Shown: one piece after another, positions 9,099-16,961 of the stretch
How positions within the stretch are numbered: position 1 is the stretch's first letter
Layout: the number at the start of each line of letters is the position of its first letter
Source: Syntrophobacter sp963666995
GTDB taxonomy: Bacteria; Desulfobacterota; Syntrophobacteria; Syntrophobacterales; Syntrophobacteraceae
Length of the DNA: 64,000 nt
NCBI GenBank assembly: GCA_963666995.1
Contig: OY762941.1
Span: forward strand, 1,674,001-1,738,000
Reading direction: 5' to 3'
The notes under the pieces: generated by a model
What the model was told of the DNA's origin: nothing
Databases searched by the model: none
Seen by the model: only the letters and a program-made list of their open reading frames with translations
Position numbers and translations under genes: made by a program

Positions 9099-10782
9099 TC
9101 GTATCCTGGGCTTCCTTCTGTTGATCGCTTTCATCTGCCCCGCTGCACCCTCTCACGCCGCAGGTTTCCGGGCTTTTTGCGACTTTCGCTCCTGGGGAGC
9201 CAACACCGGGGCGTCCAATTCCCTGTACGAAAGCTATATGTCGAAATTCGCCCAGCAGGGCGTCACCGCCCTGATTCTCATCAACAGGGAGAGCGAGCCG
9301 CCTTTTCCTCGGGAACGCCGGTTCCTGGCCGACGCGGCGCGTCGTGGAGTCAACGTCTGGATCCGTACCAATCGGGTAAGCCCCAAGCGGGGAATCCAGG
9401 GCCGCCCGAACAGCACCCTCGACTTTGCGCTGGACGGAACGCTCCAGCGGGAATCGTTGGATTATCTGCTGGCTCTGGCGGCATTGTCTAAAGAATACCC
9501 CAACCTCACGGGCCTTGTAATCGGGGGCGAGGAAGTTGTTGGGGCCCATATCGACGGAGCCGCGCTCAACCGCTATCAGGGCATTTCCGTCCAGCAATTG
9601 GGTTTCTCCATTACCGGGCGGTTGAATGACGCTCAGAAGATCCGATATTTCGACTGGGTGCAGAATCTTCAGAATGATTGGTATGCAAAGATCTGGGATA
9701 CGGTCAAGGCTCAATCCCCACAGATGGAGCTGTTTATTTACCCTTCCCGCGCGGCGGTTTGTGGCGAACGTTTCTCGAGATTTCCTCGTCCGGCCTATTG
9801 GGATATCTACGACCTGATCGTCGCACGGCAGAAACATTTCAGCGTAATTCTGCCGAGCTACACTATCGACGATCCTTTGGGAGCCGACCTCACCGCGGCT
9901 CGGGCCATGTACTTGCGAGCCGCCACCGAGGCGTCGGTGCCGTATTTCCTCCTGCTGCAGTTTCACCGCATCAAGAACCGGACGCCCACGTTCCGCGAAA
10001 TGGAGGAACAGGTTCTCGCTTCCATAAACAACGGGGCCGCCGGAGTGGGCTTCTGGCCTGTTGATATGGACACCAGGAAGGATATCGCTGAAGCCGATCC
10101 ACAGCGGTTCCAGGACTGTTTCAAGGCCGTCGCCGAAGGAGCCGGGGCATCCCCCCGGACTCCGCAGGGCAGCGGCCTGTACGTCCTCAAGCCTCGCTAT
10201 TCCCAATACTGGGAACCGGATGACCAGCAAACCTTGAAGACCTTTGCCATCCTGCACCGGTGGGGGTTTGCGCCCGAATTCCTTCTGGCGGAACGGGTCA
10301 TGGATGGGCCCCTGCCTTCGGTAGCCAAATGCTTTTATTTACCGGAAACCTATAAGTATGAAAGACCGGAGGTATGGAATCGGCTGCAAAATGCCCAGAA
10401 GCGGATTTTCTTCGGTCAAGGCACCGCAGAACCGTTTTCTCCGGACAAACAGCCCCTGGCACCCCTGTATGAACTGCTGGGTTTAAGAAAGGGCAGACCA
10501 CCCGGCGCGGGGCTTGCCGGCGGTCGTCAGAATTTTGTGGCATCCTGGAAGGGGAGTTCTTATAGTCTGTCGTTGGTTATGCCCCTGCAACCCTATGAGC
10601 CGACCAGTGACTTGACTGTAGCCTCCGTGAAGGGGCCGGAAGCCGACGACGCGAAAGGCCCGTTCTTAGCGTTCAGCAATGAGAGCCTGATTTTCCTGAA
10701 TGCCTTCGATTATGGTTTTTTGCTGGGGGGCGGCGACTCGAACCAGAACCGTCAATTCCTCAAAGCCCTGTTGTTCAATTGA
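9091..10782 (+). CDS. Secreted TIM-barrel glycosidase-like protein
   Basis: A 563-residue protein with a clear signal peptide (hydrophobic run then AAPSHAAG). The following 300 residues alternate beta and alpha segments with features of glycoside hydrolase barrels, including VIGGEEVVG, where an acidic pair ends a strand. The last third (from about residue 370) looks like the Rossmann-type domain that follows the barrel in GH42-like enzymes. The family is not certain. It may trim or release the polysaccharide in the periplasm or outside. GTG at 9091 is chosen because GGAGG lies 7 bases before it. It overlaps the glycosyltransferase by 8 bases. Confidence 0.6.
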   Translation: MFDRILGFLLLIAFICPAAPSHAAGFRAFCDFRSWGANTGASNSLYESYMSKFAQQGVTALILINRESEPPFPRERRFLADAARRGVNVWIRTNRVSPKRGIQGRPNSTLDFALDGTLQRESLDYLLALAALSKEYPNLTGLVIGGEEVVGAHIDGAALNRYQGISVQQLGFSITGRLNDAQKIRYFDWVQNLQNDWYAKIWDTVKAQSPQMELFIYPSRAAVCGERFSRFPRPAYWDIYDLIVARQKHFSVILPSYTIDDPLGADLTAARAMYLRAATEASVPYFLLLQFHRIKNRTPTFREMEEQVLASINNGAAGVGFWPVDMDTRKDIAEADPQRFQDCFKAVAEGAGASPRTPQGSGLYVLKPRYSQYWEPDDQQTLKTFAILHRWGFAPEFLLAERVMDGPLPSVAKCFYLPETYKYERPEVWNRLQNAQKRIFFGQGTAEPFSPDKQPLAPLYELLGLRKGRPPGAGLAGGRQNFVASWKGSSYSLSLVMPLQPYEPTSDLTVASVKGPEADDAKGPFLAFSNESLIFLNAFDYGFLLGGGDSNQNRQFLKALLFN

Positions 10783-10938
10783 GGGAGTGCGGGTATAGTC
10801 GGGCCGGAACTGAAGCACTCAGAATTCCGGATGAATGCTGCCCATGTTAAGAGGAAGCTTTGAGCTGTTGCGGAACCGATACCGAATCTTCCCCGTACCT
10901 CATCTCAATTCAAGAACCACTGAGGTCCGTTGTCAGCT

Positions 10939-12294
10939 ATGCATAAATTGATATTACAGGCACATCGAAAATACCGACTCCTGATTCTCCTTGGAGATCT
11001 TTTCATAATTATTGGGACTTTGTCCGTCGTTCTGTATCTGGACGACAAACCTGGACTGTTTTACTGGAGTATATCGAAGCTTCTTGTCGTCTTTTCCATA
11101 GTTCCTGCTGTTACAGTGGTGGTATTTTATGTCCTCGAATTGTACGATTTGTCCATATCTGAAAATTCGGAACTCATCTTTTTTTATATTTGTATTGGTA
11201 TTGGCATAGTAGCCACATTTTACAGTTCTTTGGCTTACTTCCTTATTTCACTGCGCCCGGGCAAAACCAATCTTATTTTATTCCTCCTGATAACGGTCAT
11301 CTTCACTTATGCATGGAGGCTGTTGTTCCAAAAACTGATAAAGCATAAGCCACAGCGTCTCTTATTCATCGGAAATGAGCCGATTTTCAACGAGATCTCG
11401 CTGATTATTAATGACAAGTATGCCAAACACTATACTGTGGTGGAGCAATGGCATCGGAGCAATCCAACCATCGCTCGGCCGGATTTGCTTGAGTTTCTTA
11501 CAAAAAATGATGTTGATCTGATTGTGTACTCGCTCCGGTCTGAACTGGTCAGGCAGATCGCAGACGATTTGATCACCGTCAATTTCAGGAAGCAGAGTAT
11601 TGTTGATGTTTGTAATTTCTATCAACAACTGACATACAAATGCCCTCTGCATTTTCTGGACGACTTTTCCCTGCTCGTCAATGCCAACAGGGAACTTTTC
11701 ATGCCGGCTGTTGCAAGTAACATAAAACGGGCTTTGGACCTTGCATGCGTCTTGTTGCTGCTCCCTTTTGCCATTCCCATCTTCCTGGTTGCCGCTTTGG
11801 CGATCAAGCTGAACAGCAAGGGGCCTGTCCTGTTTGTCCAGGAACGCCTCGGGCAGAATGAAGTCCCGTTTCAGCTCTATAAATTGCGCACCATGATCCA
11901 CAATGCCGAACTCGCCAACGGACCGCAGTGGTCCGCTGAACACGACCCGCGAATCACCCGGGTGGGAAGGATCTTACGCAAACTGCGCGTGGATGAACTT
12001 CCTCAACTGTACAATGTCTTGAAGGGAGACATGTCCGTGGTGGGCCCCAGGCCCATCCGCAGACACTTCGCCGATATTCTGGCCAGGGAAGTTCCCTTCT
12101 ACCGGCTCCGTTTTCTGGTCAAACCCGGCCTCACCGGCTGGGGCCAGGTAAACCATGACTATGCCGGGTCCAATGAAGGGCAGGCGGAGAAACAGCAATA
12201 CGATCTGTTTTATTTGATTCACCAATCCATCTGGCTGGATCTCTTTATTTTGTTCAAGACCATCAAGGTAATGGTCTGGGGCAAGGGAACTTGA
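10939..12294 (+). CDS. Polyprenyl-phosphate sugar-1-phosphate transferase (priming enzyme)
   Basis: About 451 residues: four or five N-terminal membrane helices, a central nucleotide-binding-like segment, a fifth helix near 11720-11810, and the catalytic bacterial sugar transferase domain. That domain shows ELPQLYNVLKGDMSVVGPRP and KPGLTGWGQV, the family signature. It starts repeat-unit synthesis by moving a sugar phosphate to undecaprenyl phosphate. ATG at 10939 is preferred; TTG at 10930 is an in-frame alternative. The N-terminal two-thirds are AT-rich while the catalytic third returns to the GC-rich style of the window, suggesting a mosaic gene. Confidence 0.9.
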   Translation: MHKLILQAHRKYRLLILLGDLFIIIGTLSVVLYLDDKPGLFYWSISKLLVVFSIVPAVTVVVFYVLELYDLSISENSELIFFYICIGIGIVATFYSSLAYFLISLRPGKTNLILFLLITVIFTYAWRLLFQKLIKHKPQRLLFIGNEPIFNEISLIINDKYAKHYTVVEQWHRSNPTIARPDLLEFLTKNDVDLIVYSLRSELVRQIADDLITVNFRKQSIVDVCNFYQQLTYKCPLHFLDDFSLLVNANRELFMPAVASNIKRALDLACVLLLLPFAIPIFLVAALAIKLNSKGPVLFVQERLGQNEVPFQLYKLRTMIHNAELANGPQWSAEHDPRITRVGRILRKLRVDELPQLYNVLKGDMSVVGPRPIRRHFADILAREVPFYRLRFLVKPGLTGWGQVNHDYAGSNEGQAEKQQYDLFYLIHQSIWLDLFILFKTIKVMVWGKGT

Positions 12295-12309
12295 AACGGA
12301 GAGAATTTA

Positions 12310-13245
12310 ATGAGTTCTGATACAGTCTGTCTTGTTACGGGGGGAGCCGGCTTTATCGGCTCCAACTTGATCCGCTGCCTTGCGGCGTCATCCGTTCGCA
12401 TACGCGTCCTGGACAACCTGAGTGCCGGGCGCCGTGAAGACTTGGCGGGCCTCGATGTGGAGTTCCTTCGAGGTGATATTCGGGATACCGAGGCGGTGGA
12501 TCGAGCTGTTGCCGGCGTCCGGACGGTCGTCCACCTGGCTGCCAACACCAATGTAGTGGAATCCATCAAAAACCCGGAGATCAACCTGGACATCAATGTA
12601 CGGGGAACGTTCAATTTGCTCCAGGCCAGCGTCAAACACGGCGTGGAACGGTTTGTTTTCGCCTCCACGGGAGGCGCGATCGTGGGGGACGTTACTCCTC
12701 CGGTTCACGAGGGCATGGCCCCCCATCCCATCTCTCCTTACGGGGCGAGCAAACTGGCCGGAGAAGGTTACTGTTCCGCCTTCTGGGGAGCCTATGGCCT
12801 GCGGACCGTGAGCCTCAGATTTTCCAATATTTATGGCCCTTTCTCCTACCATAAGGGCAGTGTCATCGCCAAATTCCTCCGGGGCGTACAGGCCGGGAAG
12901 CCGCTCACCATCTATGGGGATGGACGACAAACCCGGGATTTCCTTTTCGTGGGAGACCTTTGCCGGGGCATTGTCGGCGCCCTGGAAGCCCCTGTGCCAT
13001 TTGGTCAGCCCATCCAACTGGGCAGCGGCCGGGAGACCAGTGTCAACGCCATGGTGAACTTGATGCGCCAGGTGGTGGGAAATGGCACGTTTCCCCCTGT
13101 CGAATTCGCTCCGTCGCGCCAAGGCGAAGTGCTGCGCAATTTTGTTTCCATCGCTCGTGCCGAGAAATATCTGGGCTTCTCGCCACCCACCGATTTACTT
13201 TCCGGACTGCAACAAACATGGGACTGGTTTAAGGGCAATTGCTGA
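12310..13245 (+). CDS. NAD-dependent sugar epimerase/dehydratase (GalE-like)
   Basis: A 311-residue extended short-chain dehydrogenase. The NAD site is TGGAGFIGSN at the N-terminus; the catalytic pair is in YGASKLAGE; the substrate region includes RFSNIYGP and GDGRQTRDFL, all typical of UDP-glucose/UDP-GlcNAc 4-epimerases and related enzymes. It would supply a nucleotide sugar to the locus. The start follows GGAGAG by 7 bases, 15 bases after the priming transferase, so the two form one unit. Epimerase versus decarboxylase or dehydratase cannot be settled here. Confidence 0.88.
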   Translation: MSSDTVCLVTGGAGFIGSNLIRCLAASSVRIRVLDNLSAGRREDLAGLDVEFLRGDIRDTEAVDRAVAGVRTVVHLAANTNVVESIKNPEINLDINVRGTFNLLQASVKHGVERFVFASTGGAIVGDVTPPVHEGMAPHPISPYGASKLAGEGYCSAFWGAYGLRTVSLRFSNIYGPFSYHKGSVIAKFLRGVQAGKPLTIYGDGRQTRDFLFVGDLCRGIVGALEAPVPFGQPIQLGSGRETSVNAMVNLMRQVVGNGTFPPVEFAPSRQGEVLRNFVSIARAEKYLGFSPPTDLLSGLQQTWDWFKGNC

Positions 13246-13475
13246 GGAAACTCCCTGTTTCCCAGGGGCTTCCGGAACTTGCCCTCCGGTTTCGACGCCC
13301 CTGGCCTACCCGTCTCAGGGCTATTCCGAGTCAAGTAGAGATGTACGACGGTCTGGATACTTGATTCGAGATTTCGGTGAAAGCCACAATACCTTGGGTT
13401 TTCATAATGTTACAGCGAAAGAAACTGGACCCCGGCCTTTGTATGAAAATACCGGACCCGTTTGGATCGTTTTGT

Positions 13476-13640
13476 CTGCATTCCCACGCAGGAGCGTGGG
13501 AACGAGGCAATGCCCGGTCTCGATTAAGGCAAACAATTTTTCATTGTTCGTTGTGGCCGAAAGGCCATGAGTGCTCGCCGGGGTAACGTTTCTGGACAAA
13601 CGGCTCATTTTTCACCTTGATTCTGTTTGGGCAGCAGGAT
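13476..13640. repeat. Dispersed repeat, family B (rearranged copy)
   Basis: Shares two blocks with the element at 55859-56182. The block CTCGATTAAGGCAAACAATT onward (about 13519-13582) is present there in inverted orientation. The block from ACGTTTCTGGACAAACGGC to the TTTGGGCAGCAGG end is present in the same orientation. A short hairpin, CCCACGCAGGAGCGTGGG, starts the copy. Confidence 0.7.
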
Positions 13641-13643
13641 GTT

Positions 13644-13710
13644 TCCCACACTCTTGAGAAACATCGTTTGTTATCTCCTTGAACACAAATTGGTACAAGA
13701 CAAACGGCAG
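13644..13710. repeat. Dispersed repeat, family A copy 1
   Basis: Core ACATCGTTTGTTATCTCCTT followed by GAACACAAATTGGTACAAG. Other copies are at 15487-15600, 22358-22425 and 34975-35082. Confidence 0.75.
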
Positions 13711-14154
13711 GCACCGCGGGATGCCCGTCTTGCCTGAATCATATTGACAACGAGATCGACATTCATATAAACTCACCTATAAAGGGCTTCGCAGCATCTT
13801 GAATTTATTCAGGATCGTCACCGAGGTTCGGTCTAATCCTTTGGATTGTGGCGTAACAATGAACAATATGTCTTTCCCCCCTGGAAAATCACTCGAAACG
13901 GGCATTTATAATGCAGCATGATAGAAATTCTTATCCGGTTAAAGAGGCGGCACGTCGGAGACGGGGCCTATGATTTTGCCGACGCCATCGCCATGCGAGC
14001 GAAGGATAAGAGCGGCCCGCGGGTGGTGAGGCGGGTGCACAGCAGTTCTGTAAGATGTTCCCGATCCGGTCATATGGGAGGGTAATCTCCGCACGGAACG
14101 ACAGATACCACGAAGAGGCTTAGGTTAAACATCCTTAACAAATGGAGGAACACT

Positions 14155-15303
14155 ATGCGGATTCTCGTTTTGGGAGCTGACGGATATCTTGGCTGGCCTT
14201 TATGCATGTACTGTTCGCAAAAGGGACATGAGGTCATCGGGGTTGACAACTACCTGCGGCGCAACATGAGCAGGGAACTGGATTCGGAAGCCCTTGTCCC
14301 CAACCCGAACCTGACGCAGAGGGCCGAAGTGTGGCGGGAAGTTTCCGGCAAGAATATCGATACATGTATCGGAGATGTGACCGATTACGGATTCCTCAAG
14401 GGAATCTTCGAAAAATATCGTCCCGACGGTGTGGTCCATCTGGCAGAACAGCCATCAGCTCCCTATTCCATGATCAGCCGCGACAAGGCGGCGCAAACCC
14501 TCGTCAACAATCTTGTCGGCACCCTCAATATCGCTCATGCCGTGCGGGAAACCAATCCCGACTGTCAGATCGTTAAGCTGGGCACCATGGGAGAATACGG
14601 CACGCCGGAAATAGACATCGAGGAGGGATGGATTGAGATCGAGCACAAAGGAAGGAAAGACAAATTCCTCTTCCCGCGACAAGCCGGCTCACTCTACCAC
14701 ACCACGAAGATCCAGGACACCGATCTCTTGTGGTTCTATATCCGCACATGGGGTTTGCGGGTCACGGATTTGATGCAGGGCCCGGTGTACGGTATGGCCA
14801 CGGAGGAGACTGCACTGGATGAGCGGCTTCTGCCCAATTTGAACTATGATGAGGTTTTCGGAACCGTTTTTAACCGTTTCATCGTTCAGGCGATCGCAGA
14901 CTATCCTCTAACGGTTTATGGCAACGGGAAACAGGTCCGAGGGTATTTGAACCTTTTGGACAGCCTCCAGTGCATCCACCTTTCATTGGTGAATCCCGCG
15001 GCACCCGGACAACTCAGGATATTCAACCAGATCGTGGAACTGTTTTCAGTGAACGATCTGGCGCAAAAGGTGAAAGAAGTGGGGGAAAGTCTGGGGTACC
15101 AGGTGAAGGTCGATTGCCTGAAGAACCCCAGGGTTGAAAAAGAAGACCACTACTACAACCCCACCTCAACGGGCCTCCTGGAACTCGGCCTTCAGCCGCA
15201 CTTTCTCACCAACGAGATCCTGACCGATATCTTCAAACTGGTAAGAAAGTATAAGGCGAACATCAACCGAGGCGCCATTTTTCGCGGAATCAAATGGAGA
15301 TAA
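14155..15303 (+). CDS. sqdB: UDP-sulfoquinovose synthase
   Basis: A 382-residue short-chain dehydrogenase that follows plant SQD1 and bacterial SqdB block by block from memory: LGADGYLGW at the NAD site, VVHLAEQPSAPYSM, KLGTMGEYGTPEIDIEEG, SLYHTTK (catalytic Tyr and Lys), TDLMQGPVYG, NPRVEKEDHYYN. SQD1-type enzymes convert UDP-glucose plus sulfite to UDP-sulfoquinovose in the cytoplasm. Its place beside glycan genes suggests a sulfonated polysaccharide, though a sulfolipid is possible (see the glycosyltransferase at 48821). ATG at 14155 follows GGAGG by 7 bases. It is separated from the genes upstream by about 900 bp and is probably expressed separately, ending at a strong terminator. Confidence 0.92.
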   Translation: MRILVLGADGYLGWPLCMYCSQKGHEVIGVDNYLRRNMSRELDSEALVPNPNLTQRAEVWREVSGKNIDTCIGDVTDYGFLKGIFEKYRPDGVVHLAEQPSAPYSMISRDKAAQTLVNNLVGTLNIAHAVRETNPDCQIVKLGTMGEYGTPEIDIEEGWIEIEHKGRKDKFLFPRQAGSLYHTTKIQDTDLLWFYIRTWGLRVTDLMQGPVYGMATEETALDERLLPNLNYDEVFGTVFNRFIVQAIADYPLTVYGNGKQVRGYLNLLDSLQCIHLSLVNPAAPGQLRIFNQIVELFSVNDLAQKVKEVGESLGYQVKVDCLKNPRVEKEDHYYNPTSTGLLELGLQPHFLTNEILTDIFKLVRKYKANINRGAIFRGIKWR

Positions 15304-15430
15304 AGCTGTAGCTGCCATGAGGCGGAATACCTCTCCGGTTTGAGGGAATCGGCCTCAGCTCTACATTTCCATAGCTCTCCATTCCGGCCGGACGCATTCG
15401 GGTCTGACTTCGGGATGGGAAACCTTCATA

Positions 15431-15473
15431 ATGGGGCGACGGTGCCCGGGCACCGCCGCCCCATTGTTTTTTA
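15431..15473 (+). terminator. Strong rho-independent terminator
   Basis: A near-perfect GC-rich stem: ATGGGGCGACGGTGCCC (15431-15447) pairs with GGGCACCGCCGCCCCAT (15448-15464) with one mismatch, followed by TGTTTTTTA. It ends the sulfoquinovose synthase transcript. Confidence 0.9.
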
Positions 15474-15486
15474 TACTGGAGTTCGT

Positions 15487-15600
15487 TCAAGACGATACTT
15501 TTAACATCCCCCAAAAGAGCGGGGGAATGATTCCTCGGACGCAGTTCCCCGGAAACATCATTTGTTATTCCTTGAACGCGAATCGATATGATAAGCAGTC
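15487..15600. repeat. Dispersed repeat, family A copy 2
   Basis: Long copy beginning TCAAGACGATACTTTTAACA, then a CCCCCAAAAGAGCGGGGGAA hairpin, then ACATCATTTGTTATTCCTTG. It aligns along its whole length with copy 4 at 34975-35082. Confidence 0.8.
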
Positions 15601-16043
15601 TACAAGCGGCTGTCGTCGCGGCTGGTTTCTTCAACGTTCAGCGAAGGGAAGCCAAATGAAGGCGGCGAGTACATCCGAAGATTCATCCGGATCGAGAAAA
15701 ATCACGCCATGATGCAGTTAACTCTGGACACAGAGGTTCGTTTTTGCGAGAAAATTACAAGAGAGAATCAGGCATTTCGTGGGGCCCGTGGACCGAAGCC
15801 ACACCAATCCTTTGCCGGTTTCCCTCCTCACTGCCGTATCCCGGGTTCTCGACAGCGGAGCGCAGCATGGACTCCGCAGGGGGTAACGGGGGTTTGCCGC
15901 AAACCGCCCGGCTGCGGTGGATTTGCAGGAGATGAGAGGCTTCTATCAACTTTTGTCTCAGAACCAGCCGGCCGCCTTAATGCCCCCCCGAGCGGATACC
16001 CATCAGGAAAGAAACCTGGTTATCAGAACAAGGATGCCCAAGA

Positions 16044-16592
16044 ATGTTCAGAAAAGATTTCAATTTCGGCAACGTCAAGAAAGAAGCCTGGGCCTGGACG
16101 GAAGCCATCCTGGGAATAATCCCCGGCAAATCAGGTAACTTTCTGCGCGGCTTCTGCTATGGCCTGCTGTTTCCGGCCCTGCGCGGGAAACACTTGTCGA
16201 TCGGCCAGTCTACCCATATTTGGTTCCCGTGGAACATCGTCGTCGGCAAAAATAGCCACGTAGGCAAAAATACACAGATTTCCTGTATTCAAGCCGGTGA
16301 CCTGGTTATTGGCGCCAACGTCATGATTTCCCCGTATGTGATGATCACGGCGACGGGTCATAATTTCGCCGATGTGGACACGCCCATGCAGGTCCAGGGT
16401 TTGTCGTCAAGGAAGGTGTCGATTGAAGATGATGTATGGGTGGGCGGCAAATCGATTATTTTACCGGGAGTAACGGTGGGCAGGGGCAGTGTTGTAGCCG
16501 CCGGCTCGGTTGTCACCAGGGATGTACCCCCTTTGGCAATTGTAGGAGGCAATCCGGCCAAAGTCATTAAGTACCGTACAGACGCCCAATGA
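16044..16592 (+). CDS. Hexapeptide-repeat acyltransferase (WcaF/maltose O-acetyltransferase-like)
   Basis: A 182-residue left-handed beta-helix protein. Hexapeptide repeats run from about residue 60 (IVVGKNSHVGKNTQI) to 165, with the active-site region ITATGHNF and the C-terminal signature IVGGNPAKVIKY. The family moves an acetyl or similar group from CoA to a sugar hydroxyl. It closes the forward-strand part of the capsule locus and probably acetylates the repeat unit. It converges on wzi. Confidence 0.88.
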   Translation: MFRKDFNFGNVKKEAWAWTEAILGIIPGKSGNFLRGFCYGLLFPALRGKHLSIGQSTHIWFPWNIVVGKNSHVGKNTQISCIQAGDLVIGANVMISPYVMITATGHNFADVDTPMQVQGLSSRKVSIEDDVWVGGKSIILPGVTVGRGSVVAAGSVVTRDVPPLAIVGGNPAKVIKYRTDAQ

Positions 16593-16961
16593 GGGAACTC
16601 TTCTTCACAACATCCAACAAGTATTTCGGAGGAACTCTACGCCACAGAGTTCTTTCCTGTGTATCCCCCGAAGGTTAGTCCATATCGATTCCGATTTATG
16701 GCCGCCCTTCCCCCCCTTTCCACCAAGAGACCATTCGATGCAGTTTCTTTCCTGAAACCGGAAAGCGTTGCGCGGCAGAGAAGATCCCGGTTTCTGCACG
16801 CGATCTTGCCCAAAGGCCGACGATATAAAATCGGCAACCCCATTTTCCCCGGAAATACACTGTCTCTCGCCCGCGCAAGGCATGAAAAAGTGGAGCGGTG
16901 CGGGCGGAGAACAACAAACCCGATGCTGAGGTACAGTACCCGGAGGGAGGTCCGTCCCGGA
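16593..16961. other. Convergent intergenic region, no feature recognised
   Basis: About 370 bases between the acetyltransferase stop and the wzi stop. A weak hairpin (AACTCT...AGAGTT at about 16633-16652, then CTTTCC) might act as a terminator. I see no gene. Confidence 0.4.

Larger units (their letters stand above)
13246..14154. other. 909-bp intergenic region with dispersed repeats
   Basis: A long gap between two sugar-nucleotide genes. Bases 13476-13640 are a degenerate copy of repeat family B and 13644-13710 a copy of family A; they abut. From 13720 to about 13915 the DNA is AT-richer with no feature I can name. A 55-codon frame, ATG 13918 to TAA 14085, has no recognisable product and no clear ribosome site, so I do not call it. 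The last 70 bases hold the leader of the sulfoquinovose synthase gene (GGAGG at 14143-14147). Confidence 0.6.
15304..16043. other. 740-bp intergenic region: terminator and repeat
   Basis: Holds the terminator at 15431-15473 and repeat family A copy 2 at 15487-15600. The rest has short open frames without recognisable products or ribosome sites. AAGGA at 16030-16034 precedes the acetyltransferase start. Confidence 0.55.

Noticed and set aside
8782..10257. Long minus-strand frame opposite the glycosyltransferase and glycosidase-like genes
   Set aside because: No domain seen; both plus-strand genes have ribosome sites and family motifs.
13476..13510. CRISPR repeat
   Set aside because: The hairpin repeats near here are dispersed singly through the window and never form a regularly spaced array.
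13918..14085. 55-codon open frame before the sulfoquinovose synthase gene
   Set aside because: No ribosome site, no recognisable product and composition typical of intergenic DNA.
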